Position numbers and translations under genes: made by a program. 64,000 nt of DNA from JAGNHS01 sp964609695 (GTDB lineage Bacteria; Bdellovibrionota; UBA2428). Position 1 is the stretch's first letter. Each line of letters starts with the position of its first letter. Below, in pieces: positions 34,650-41,790 of the stretch. The DNA lies in contig CAZSSP010000001.1 in assembly GCA_964609695.1 (NCBI GenBank), forward strand, positions 248,001 to 312,000, written 5' to 3'. The notes beneath the pieces are model-generated. The model did not search any database. It was not told the DNA's origin and worked only from the letters and a program-made list of their open reading frames with translations.

Positions 34650-35759
34650 TTAAACGTTAAAGCGGAAGTGAAGCAAATCGCCATCTTTGACAGTATATTC
34701 TTTTCCTTCAGTCCGCATAAGACCCGCTTCTTTAACTTTTTGCTCAGTGCCTTTCGCAATGAGATCCTCGTAATTATAAGTCTCAGCGCAAATAAAGCCT
34801 CTTTCAAAATCCGTATGTATCACTCCAGCCGCTTGAGGGGCCTTCCAGCCTTTTCCGATTGTCCAAGCTCTCAATTCTTTTGGGCCGGCCGTAAAATAAG
34901 TCTGCAAACCTAGAGTTTCATAAGCATATCGAATCACTTTGTTAAGACCGGGCTCTTCAATCCCCAAGTCTTTCATAAAAACTTCTTTTTCAGCCTCATC
35001 CAAGCTGTCGAGCTCAGATTCGATTTTGGCGCATACTGGAATCACATGAGCTCCAACTTTTTTAGCATATTCCAAAAGTCGAATATAAAATGGATTTTCC
35101 ATTTCCTTTCCTTTTGCTGCATACTCTTCACTCATATTGGCAACATACATTAAAGGTTTTTGAGTGATTAAATGAAGATCTTTAACAGACTCCCACTCTT
35201 TGGCATCCGCTTTCATTAAACGCGCCATCACGCCATCTTCTAAACTTTTCTTAAGGCGCTTTATAAAATCTAATTGAAAGAGGGCATCTTTATCACCACT
35301 CTTAGTGAGCTTAGCCAATCGCTCTTCACGTTTTTCAACAGTTGCAAGATCGGCCAACATCAATTCAGTCTCAATGACTTCAACATCTCGAATAGGATCG
35401 ACGCTGCCTTCAACGTGAATAATATTTGGATCTTCAAAGCATCGCACCACATGGGCAATAGCTTGGCATCCTTTAATGTGTCCTAAAAATTGATTTCCCA
35501 GACCTTCGCCCTTGCTGGCGCCCTTAACCAAACCCGCAATATCGACAAAGGAAACGGTTGTAGGAATGACTTTTTCTGGTTTAAAAATAGCGGCAATCTT
35601 TTTCAAACGTTCATCAGGCATTTCAACAACGCCTACGTTCGGATCAATTGTGCAGAAGGGATAATTTTCTGCAGCGGCCTGGTGCGAAGAAGTCAACGCA
35701 TTAAACAAAGTCGATTTACCAACGTTGGGCATGCCCACAATTCCACACTCTAGAGCCAT
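34650..35759 (-). CDS. ychF: Ribosome-binding ATPase YchF (Obg family)
   Basis: 369-residue OLA1/YchF protein that prefers ATP to GTP and associates with ribosomes. It has GMPNVGKSTLFNAL (Walker A), the DIAGLVKGASKGEGLGNQFL switch region, NMSEEY in place of the G4 NKxD motif, and the C-terminal TGS-like domain with TYFTAGPKELRAWTI, GVIHTDFERGFICAE and DGDLLHFRFNV. The start codon touches the pth stop (no gap), a very common pth-ychF arrangement. Confidence 0.97.
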   Translation of the reverse strand: MALECGIVGMPNVGKSTLFNALTSSHQAAAENYPFCTIDPNVGVVEMPDERLKKIAAIFKPEKVIPTTVSFVDIAGLVKGASKGEGLGNQFLGHIKGCQAIAHVVRCFEDPNIIHVEGSVDPIRDVEVIETELMLADLATVEKREERLAKLTKSGDKDALFQLDFIKRLKKSLEDGVMARLMKADAKEWESVKDLHLITQKPLMYVANMSEEYAAKGKEMENPFYIRLLEYAKKVGAHVIPVCAKIESELDSLDEAEKEVFMKDLGIEEPGLNKVIRYAYETLGLQTYFTAGPKELRAWTIGKGWKAPQAAGVIHTDFERGFICAETYNYEDLIAKGTEQKVKEAGLMRTEGKEYTVKDGDLLHFRFNV

Positions 35760-36368
35760 TTATTTTATTTCCTCTTCTTCATTCTTTGATTGAGCAGCTA
35801 AGGCTTGAGCTTTAGCCAAATCTTTCCAAACAAGCGCTTCTACCACATCCACGCCTACATTAAGCATATCGATTAATTTATCATTTTCTTTTGAATTGAA
35901 GCTTTCCAACACATAAGAAGCTAAATCTTGTTCTCCGCCTCGTGGGGGACGCCCCACACCAAGACGAACTCTATAAAATTCACCGTGCCCTAAAGTTTCA
36001 CGAATGCTTTTAAGTCCATTATGACCAGCATCGGAGCCACCCATTTTCACTTTGATTCGACCAAAAGGAAAATCACTCTCATCATGAAGAGCTATGATTG
36101 GGCAGTCGCGTAGTTCTTTGTTTTTTTCAAATAAGGAAGCCAAACTTTTACCTGATAAATTCATAAATGTTTGAGGCTTCATTAATAGAATTTTTTTGTC
36201 GTCTTTACTGTATTCAACAACATCGGCTTTCAGCGCGCTTTTATGTTGAAATTTTTGATTCCAATTAAGCGCAAGCAAATCGCCAAGCATAAAACCCGCG
36301 TTGTGGCGGGTTTTTAAATACCGTGGACCTGGATTTCCCAATGCCACAATCAGGGCATCGTAAGACAT
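35760..36368 (-). CDS. pth: Peptidyl-tRNA hydrolase
   Basis: 202-residue enzyme that recycles peptidyl-tRNAs dropped by ribosomes. It has VALGNPGPRYLKTRHNAGFM with the catalytic His, LMKPQTFMNLSG, HDESDFPFGRIKVKMGGSDAGHNGLKSI and the RVRLGVGRPP segment. The start overlaps the rplY stop by one base (TAATG) and the stop abuts ychF. The coding region near codons 18-25 forms a terminator-like hairpin (36291-36315). Confidence 0.97.
   Translation of the reverse strand: MSYDALIVALGNPGPRYLKTRHNAGFMLGDLLALNWNQKFQHKSALKADVVEYSKDDKKILLMKPQTFMNLSGKSLASLFEKNKELRDCPIIALHDESDFPFGRIKVKMGGSDAGHNGLKSIRETLGHGEFYRVRLGVGRPPRGGEQDLASYVLESFNSKENDKLIDMLNVGVDVVEALVWKDLAKAQALAAQSKNEEEEIK
36291..36315 (-). other. Terminator-like hairpin inside the pth coding sequence
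   Basis: AAAACCCGC and GCGGGTTTT pair perfectly over nine bases around a six-base loop, with T-runs on both strands (four T on the coding strand, five on the other). It lies about 55-75 bases into pth. The amino acids encoded (TRHNAGFM) are conserved, so the hairpin may be a by-product of coding; it could still act as a partial attenuator in the prs-rdgB transcript. Confidence 0.4.
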
Positions 36369-37123
36369 TACTTCTTCTTAGCTGCGCCTTTATCGCCCGC
36401 CGCCGCAGGAGCTGCCGCGCCCGCTGCTGCAGGTGCTGCTGCCGCACCAGGAGCCGCCGCACCAGCTGCTGCACCTTCCGCAGTAGCCGCTTCAGCAGTA
36501 ACTTCAGCAACTTTTTCTTCTTCAGGAGGATTCACAGATACAAGCACAAATGAATGCTCGTAAATAAATTCATATTTAGTGGTTCCCATTTTCTTAACGA
36601 GATCATCCACGTTCAAGGAATCATTTAATCCAACGTCAGAAACGTCGACGTCAATGTGATTTGGAATATCTTGAGGAAGAGCTTTAATCTCAACCTGACG
36701 AGTGATGATAGACATAATACCACCCTCAGCAAGACCTTTTGCTTTACCAACAAAAGTTAATGGTACAACGATACGAATAGGTTTCTTCAAATCTAATTCG
36801 TGAATATCAACGTGAACGACAGTGTTTTTTAAAGGATGTGTTTGCACTTCTTTAAAAAGAACTTTCCTTTGAGAAAGATCAGAAGGTGCGCCTTCTTTGG
36901 GTTCGAGTGAAAGCAAAGTACTTTTACCTTTTAAAGTATAAAGTTTTTTGAAATTCGGAAGACTTAAAGACACTGGAAGTGCTTTTCCATCTTTTGATAA
37001 TCCTGCTCCGTAAATAACCGCAGGAACTCGTCCTGCTGTACGAACGCGAAAAGACGCGCTTCGACCAGTTTTTTCACGGGGATAAACTTCCAACTTGAGT
37101 TCTTGATTCGTTTCCATTTCCAA
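36368..37123 (-). CDS. rplY: 50S ribosomal protein L25/Ctc with alanine-rich tail
   Basis: 251-residue CTC-type L25 that binds 5S rRNA. The N-terminal half has YPREKTGRSASFRVRTAGRVPAVIYG and the C-terminal TL5 domain contains HVDIHELDLKKPIRIVVPLTFVGKAKGLAEGG and the ALPQDIPNHIDVDVS signature. After about residue 200 a tail of roughly 40 residues consists almost entirely of Ala, Gly and Pro, ending in a basic GAAKKK. That tail is low-complexity and differs from most L25 proteins. It lies between prs and pth, the standard context. Confidence 0.95.
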   Translation of the reverse strand: MEMETNQELKLEVYPREKTGRSASFRVRTAGRVPAVIYGAGLSKDGKALPVSLSLPNFKKLYTLKGKSTLLSLEPKEGAPSDLSQRKVLFKEVQTHPLKNTVVHVDIHELDLKKPIRIVVPLTFVGKAKGLAEGGIMSIITRQVEIKALPQDIPNHIDVDVSDVGLNDSLNVDDLVKKMGTTKYEFIYEHSFVLVSVNPPEEEKVAEVTAEAATAEGAAAGAAAPGAAAAPAAAGAAAPAAAGDKGAAKKK

Positions 37124-37162
37124 TCTCCAAAAAGTTAATTAACTCGGCCTATGAGCTCTGCA

Positions 37163-38137
37163 TTATTGCTCTAAGAGCGCACTCACGGAATCGTTGCGTT
37201 GAATTCGTGCAATGGTTTCCGCGATCAGGGGTCCGACGCTAATAACCCTAAGGTTATTAAGCCTTTTGAAGCCATCATTCAAGGGTATCGTGTCAGTAAT
37301 AAAAATTTGGTCAAAAGCGGCCTGAGACATATGTTCGAGGGCTAAACCCGAAAAAACACCATGGGTGGCACAAGCCACAACCTTTGTAGCGCCCTTTTCT
37401 TTTAATAATTGCGCGGCTTTAACCAAAGTTCCACCAGTATCAATGATGTCATCCAGGATAATGGCCACTCGCCCATCAACGTCACCAATCAAGTTAAGGG
37501 CCTTAGCCTCATTAGGAGCTAAACGTCTTTTATCGACTATAGCCAAGGGGGACTTCAGCAATTTAGCCATAATTCGAGCTCTTTCAGTTCCTCCTGCATC
37601 TGGACTGACGACCGTAATGGGCTCATTCACATAGGCCTCGTGAAGATGAGGAAAGAGAACCGACATAGTAAAAAGGTGATCAACAGGGAAATTGAAAAAT
37701 CCCTGAATTTGTCCAGAGTGTAAATCAACTGAAATCAATCTCGAATAACCTGCAGTTGTGATGAGATCAGCAACCAATCGCGCACTAATGGGTGTTCGAG
37801 GAGCTACTTTACGATCTTGTCGAGCATAACCATAATAAGGAGTGACGGCACAAATGCTTCTTACAGAAGCTCGCTTAAGCGCATCCCCCAAAACCAAAAG
37901 TTCCATTAAATTATCATTCGCAGGAGCACAGGTGCTTTGAATGACATAAATATCACGACCGCGAACGTTTTCTTGAATTTCAGCGCGGATTTCGCCATCA
38001 GAAAAACGAGAAATTAAACACTGCCCCAACTCGATATTGAGATGTTGAGCCACTTTTTCGCCGAGAGCCCGATTGGAAGTCCCACAAAAAATTTTATAGG
38101 GCCTTTCAATGAGGTGAATATGACTCTCTTCTGACAT
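37163..38137 (-). CDS. prs: Ribose-phosphate pyrophosphokinase
   Basis: 325-residue PRPP synthase from the ATG at 38137 (MSEESHIHLIERPYKIF); an upstream ATG at 38236 is open but would add 33 non-conserved residues. It has FSDGEIRAEIQENVRGRDIYVIQS, ATP-contact YYGYARQDRK, the Mg-binding VDLHSGQIQGFF and the PRPP loop ILDDIIDTGGTL. First gene of the minus-strand operon prs-rplY-pth-ychF-amidase-rph-rdgB. Divergent from the GT87 gene, with overlapping upstream regions. Confidence 0.96.
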   Translation of the reverse strand: MSEESHIHLIERPYKIFCGTSNRALGEKVAQHLNIELGQCLISRFSDGEIRAEIQENVRGRDIYVIQSTCAPANDNLMELLVLGDALKRASVRSICAVTPYYGYARQDRKVAPRTPISARLVADLITTAGYSRLISVDLHSGQIQGFFNFPVDHLFTMSVLFPHLHEAYVNEPITVVSPDAGGTERARIMAKLLKSPLAIVDKRRLAPNEAKALNLIGDVDGRVAIILDDIIDTGGTLVKAAQLLKEKGATKVVACATHGVFSGLALEHMSQAAFDQIFITDTIPLNDGFKRLNNLRVISVGPLIAETIARIQRNDSVSALLEQ

Positions 38138-38180
38138 GCTTATTGATAGAATTACTCTGAGCGACTTATGCTGTCTATAT

Positions 38181-39356
38181 ATGCGAGCACTTACGCGCGT
38201 TGCACCTTGGATTTTTTTCATCGCTTGCGTGGTCACGCTTATTCAACTTCTTTGGCGCGGTGAATCCGGGCACTATTTAATCTTCAGTGAGTCGGCCAAA
38301 ATACTTTGGAGCGCCAAAAACCCCTACGGAATACTCTATCCCTCCGCCTATTATCTCTATTCACCCTTTTGCGGGCTGAGCTTCTTTAGTCTTTTTGCAT
38401 TCTTTCCTCACGCCATAGGCCTTGCGCTCTACATGATTCTCTCAATAATTCTCTTTTATCTAGGATTTCGCTCCCTAGCCGATGCTTTCCAATTAAACAT
38501 CGAGGCTCGAGCAATCTTTTTGGGCCTTATATTTTCTGAAATTGTAGGTGCCATACTCAACACCAGGCTTGAATTAGCCCTCATTGGAATTCTTATGCTG
38601 GCCGTGGGAGCCATGCTTCGAGCTGAGAAAGTTCTCTTTTGGTCCTTTATGCTTGGACTTATTGCCAATTGGAAATTTTTAACACTACCCGCAACTTTAC
38701 TTTGGCTCTGGAGCTATTCCTTTAAAAAGAAAAGCTCAGCACCAGCACTCATGTTCTTGCTCGCTCTAGCCTTGAGCTTTGCCTTTCCACTCTTTATTTT
38801 TTCCTGGTCAGAGCTTCAAGAACTCCATCAAAGCTGGGGCGAAAGCATGCAAAAATTTATGCTGGGTGGAGACAATAATTGGTTAGGCTTTCAACACCTC
38901 TTTCAAAGCTTGAGATATTTTTTTGGATATTCAATGAGCTACAAAGAAGCACAAATAACTGGGCTTATTGCAGGATTATCTTTATTCGCAATTTTGCTAA
39001 AAAAACTCCATCGCGACAAACTCAATCTCAAGGAACTTTGCGCATATTCCCTTTCTGCGGGCGTAAGCTTTAGTTGCTTATTCTCTCCACTCAGTCAAAG
39101 CGCGGCTTATATTCTCTACGCACCCCTTTTGTTTTTTTTCCTTAAGATTAATGAAAAAAGACTTTTCCAAAAACTCACTCTATTAAAATTGTTTATAAGT
39201 TTTGCAAGCATTTCACTTGTCTATGGCGATCTCTGCCCGCGAAGCCTCCGAGTCGAAATACAAAAATTTTCGGGGAAAGCTCTCGGGGTTCTTCTCTTGT
39301 TTGTATTTTATCTTTATGACTCTAGAAACTTAAAAAAGTCCGCGCGCTTTAAATAA
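38181..39356 (+). CDS. GT87 family membrane glycosyltransferase-like protein (DUF2029)
   Basis: About 391 residues from the ATG at 38181 (an upstream ATG at 38136 would overlap the prs start). Ten or so hydrophobic helices. The N-terminal loop with YLIFSESAKILWSAKNPYGILYPSAYYLYSPF is the usual GT87 pattern, in which an acidic residue and NPY..... precede a proline-rich loop; such enzymes use polyprenyl-phosphate mannose or similar donors at the outer face of the inner membrane. Target glycan unknown. It converges with and overlaps the kinase-like gene by 27 bases, and is 5 kb from GT39, YfhO and GT2 genes. Confidence 0.75.
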   Translation: MRALTRVAPWIFFIACVVTLIQLLWRGESGHYLIFSESAKILWSAKNPYGILYPSAYYLYSPFCGLSFFSLFAFFPHAIGLALYMILSIILFYLGFRSLADAFQLNIEARAIFLGLIFSEIVGAILNTRLELALIGILMLAVGAMLRAEKVLFWSFMLGLIANWKFLTLPATLLWLWSYSFKKKSSAPALMFLLALALSFAFPLFIFSWSELQELHQSWGESMQKFMLGGDNNWLGFQHLFQSLRYFFGYSMSYKEAQITGLIAGLSLFAILLKKLHRDKLNLKELCAYSLSAGVSFSCLFSPLSQSAAYILYAPLLFFFLKINEKRLFQKLTLLKLFISFASISLVYGDLCPRSLRVEIQKFSGKALGVLLLFVFYLYDSRNLKKSARFK

Positions 39357-40115
39357 TTCAACAATTTTCTCCAGGCGCACTCTCACAGAAGCCATTTCTT
39401 CCGGACTCAATATTTTTTCAAACGATTTCGCCCATTCCTCGTCACTTAAATTGATGAGATTTTCTAGGGCTTTTGCTCCTGGAAAAATCTGATCAGGTCG
39501 CTCGTTTATTCTAAGCCAAATATCTTCATCCTCTACAGAAAAGACCAATTGCTCTGGCTTTGACAAACCAAAATCAATAGCCCATTGCTGACGATTTTTA
39601 TCAATCACAAGATTTCTCATTCTTGTTTGACTAGAGTGCCATCCTGGAGGGGCATTCGGAATTCCGGCACTCAATCGATCTACATTTCTCATTAGATAAT
39701 CAAGAAATAAAATCTTAGCCTCGAGAAGCACAGGTTTTTTAGTCCCTCTATTTCTCGGTTCTATATATTTTTGCAAACTTCCGACTTCATCTCCTTCTTT
39801 ATAAAAGAATGTTTCAGGGACCACATTAAGGCCCGACAATTGACTGAGCTTATAGGCGGCCACTTCATAAAATGGATTTGTCTTACGGGACTTCACTTTA
39901 TAAATGCCCACAAATCCAGGCTCAAATTCAAGCTTCCACACTCCAGCCTGAATAAAAGTTTTACTTTTCAAACGGGTTAATCGACGATCTTTGTTAATTA
40001 GGTTTCCCCAAACTACACTCAAAATCATCGAGCAAAACTTGAGCGGATTCATGGCAAAAACTTCGCTCGCAAAAGATATAAATAAGACTAATGATATCTT
40101 CCGAAGAAAGCCCAT
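39330..40115 (-). CDS. Exported protein-kinase-fold candidate
   Basis: 261 residues with a clear signal peptide (MGFLRKISLVLFISFASEVFA). The mature part follows the kinase order: GIYKVK with a candidate ATP-binding lysine at 73 or 75, Glu84 in EVAAYKL, a hinge around VGSLQKYIE, catalytic LMRNVDR (141-147) resembling the HxxxNxDR loops of HipA-like, PI4K-like and Fam20-like kinases, Asn168 and AIDFGLSK with Asp181. No other domain. Kinase folds outside the cytoplasm are rare in bacteria. Activity and substrate are not known; the fold call rests on motif order only. Confidence 0.55.
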   Translation of the reverse strand: MGFLRKISLVLFISFASEVFAMNPLKFCSMILSVVWGNLINKDRRLTRLKSKTFIQAGVWKLEFEPGFVGIYKVKSRKTNPFYEVAAYKLSQLSGLNVVPETFFYKEGDEVGSLQKYIEPRNRGTKKPVLLEAKILFLDYLMRNVDRLSAGIPNAPPGWHSSQTRMRNLVIDKNRQQWAIDFGLSKPEQLVFSVEDEDIWLRINERPDQIFPGAKALENLINLSDEEWAKSFEKILSPEEMASVRVRLEKIVELFKARGLF

Positions 40116-40235
40116 CTTATTGAATATCGGTCCTTTTCTAAGGAAGGATAATTAAACTTAACTCATTTACTCAATATTAACTAAAGTTTGACGCTATTTC
40201 TGACGAATAAAAAATAGTCCTAATAAGGGTGAATT

Positions 40236-40322
40236 ATGAGCATGAAAGAAAAAACTAACTTTGCATGGTTAATAGTTCTATTCGTAATGGCCTCAATTTT
40301 TATTAGTTACTTTTCACAATAA
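40236..40322 (+). CDS. Small single-pass membrane protein, 28 residues
   Basis: MSMKEKTNFAWLIVLFVMAS followed by IFISYFSQ: a lysine-containing N-terminus and a continuous hydrophobic helix of about 18 residues. AAGGGTGA ends four bases before the ATG and makes a good ribosome-binding sequence. A TTGACG sequence about 45 bases upstream could be part of a promoter. It lies alone in the 232-base gap between two minus-strand genes. Function unknown. Confidence 0.5.
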   Translation: MSMKEKTNFAWLIVLFVMASIFISYFSQ

Positions 40323-40347
40323 AGAATCAAAGATTTTTAATTAACAA

Positions 40348-41790
40348 TTATGGCCTTGCTGGAGACTGAGCTAATTCTATAGCCTGTGCCACGCTTAATT
40401 CAAATATTTCATATGCCCCAATAATTTTTATAGGCTCATAAGAATTTAACTTTTTTGCTCTAACAGACCAAAATCCGATCAAATCATTGGCTCCAGCGTA
40501 AACATAAATTCGACTTTGCAAATCCTTAGTTTTTAATTCACTTTCGATTAAGGAATTTACGTGGATTATCAAATAAGGAAGCTCCTTCTTCAAACGATTA
40601 GGAATATCCTGACCCCAGTCATTATTGGCATCTGTAAATTTTCGAGTCGTCGGCGTGGGGGCTAGAGAATTAAAGTAACTAAGATAAGAACCTGTCGCCA
40701 ATGTTCTTTGATCTAAAATCCACAAACCAGAAAACATTATAATGATAACCCAAGACCCTTGATTGCCCAAAACCTGATGAAATTTGGCTAAGCCACAAGC
40801 AGCTATAAAATAAATTAAGAGAATTCCAGGTAAAAAATATCTTAATCCTGTTTGCACATTCAAACGCGACAAATAAATCAACAAAAAAAGTGCAGGAATT
40901 GCACAAAGCCAAAGCATAGTTTTGTCGCGCTTTATTCCTGAATAAAGTCCGAATGGAAGCAAGACTAAAACCATTAAGGGGGTTTTTGAGAAAAAACAAA
41001 CTAAATAATAATACCAAAATCCAGTGCTACGAATTTCTCCAAAGAGTGAAGAAGGATGGGTTGCCACTCTGTCATGTAATCTTTGAGCATCAATACCCTT
41101 TCCATACCAAAGAATTTCAGAAAAATTACCCAAATAACTTATGAGAAAACCCAAGAAAATTCCTAAACTTAAAAATCCCAATTCCTTTTTCCAATTTTTA
41201 TGTGCTCTTCGAACCAGAAAAAACCATAGTCCTAAAAATGGCAAAATAAATAGCCCTGTAAATTTAGAATTGAGTGAAAGGGCCAAAGATAACCCTGCAA
41301 AGCACATAGGAGCATTGGCATGATCGCGCTTTCGAGCAAAAGCGTAAAGAATAGCCACCATAAGAATCAACCATGCGGCCACATCAAAATCATTCACATG
41401 AAGCGAAGCCATGGCTTTCGTATTCGGACATAGAAAATACAATAGACTCCAAAAAACTCCAGACAGAGGTGACACATGCTTCCACAAAAGGAAACACACT
41501 AACAATCCCACGCTTAAGAACAATAAAATATGAGGAACTCTATACCAAAACACGCTGTCAGTTTTAGCTAACAAATAGGGTAGACTTGCACCCCACCACT
41601 TAGAAAATGGAGGATGCTCAAAATTGATTGAAAACTCTCGAAATTTTAAATATTGCAGCCCTGCCACTCGATAAATATTTTCATCGATGGTGCTATTGAG
41701 CTCCCAGGCACTTATAAAAAGAGTCAACGTTGAATAAATAGCCAACAAAGCTACGGCCCACATCCACAAACGAAGTTCACGTCTTCTCAT
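40348..41790 (-). CDS. GT39/PMT-like membrane glycosyltransferase
   Basis: 480-residue polytopic membrane protein of the GT-C fold. The first extracytoplasmic loop has an acidic pair in STIDENIYRV followed by FEHPPFSKWW, the pattern of dolichyl/polyprenyl-phosphate sugar transferases such as PMT and ArnT. About ten hydrophobic segments and a periplasmic C-terminal domain follow. It is the second gene of a pair with YfhO (ATGA overlap at 41787-41790). Probably moves a lipid-linked sugar to an envelope glycan or protein; the acceptor is unknown. Confidence 0.8.
   Translation of the reverse strand: MRRRELRLWMWAVALLAIYSTLTLFISAWELNSTIDENIYRVAGLQYLKFREFSINFEHPPFSKWWGASLPYLLAKTDSVFWYRVPHILLFLSVGLLVCFLLWKHVSPLSGVFWSLLYFLCPNTKAMASLHVNDFDVAAWLILMVAILYAFARKRDHANAPMCFAGLSLALSLNSKFTGLFILPFLGLWFFLVRRAHKNWKKELGFLSLGIFLGFLISYLGNFSEILWYGKGIDAQRLHDRVATHPSSLFGEIRSTGFWYYYLVCFFSKTPLMVLVLLPFGLYSGIKRDKTMLWLCAIPALFLLIYLSRLNVQTGLRYFLPGILLIYFIAACGLAKFHQVLGNQGSWVIIIMFSGLWILDQRTLATGSYLSYFNSLAPTPTTRKFTDANNDWGQDIPNRLKKELPYLIIHVNSLIESELKTKDLQSRIYVYAGANDLIGFWSVRAKKLNSYEPIKIIGAYEIFELSVAQAIELAQSPARP

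Noticed and set aside
34622..34807. N-terminal extension of the amidase into ychF
   Set aside because: It would overlap ychF coding sequence and place 60 non-conserved basic residues ahead of an obvious signal peptide.
36265..36553. Arg/Leu/Gln-rich and Cys/Arg-rich frames around the end of rplY
   Set aside because: They are other-frame readings of the Ala/Gly/Pro repeat tail of L25.
38136..38236. Longer starts for prs and the GT87 gene that overlap each other
   Set aside because: The extra N-terminal residues in both are outside the conserved family starts; the shorter starts leave a normal divergent promoter gap.
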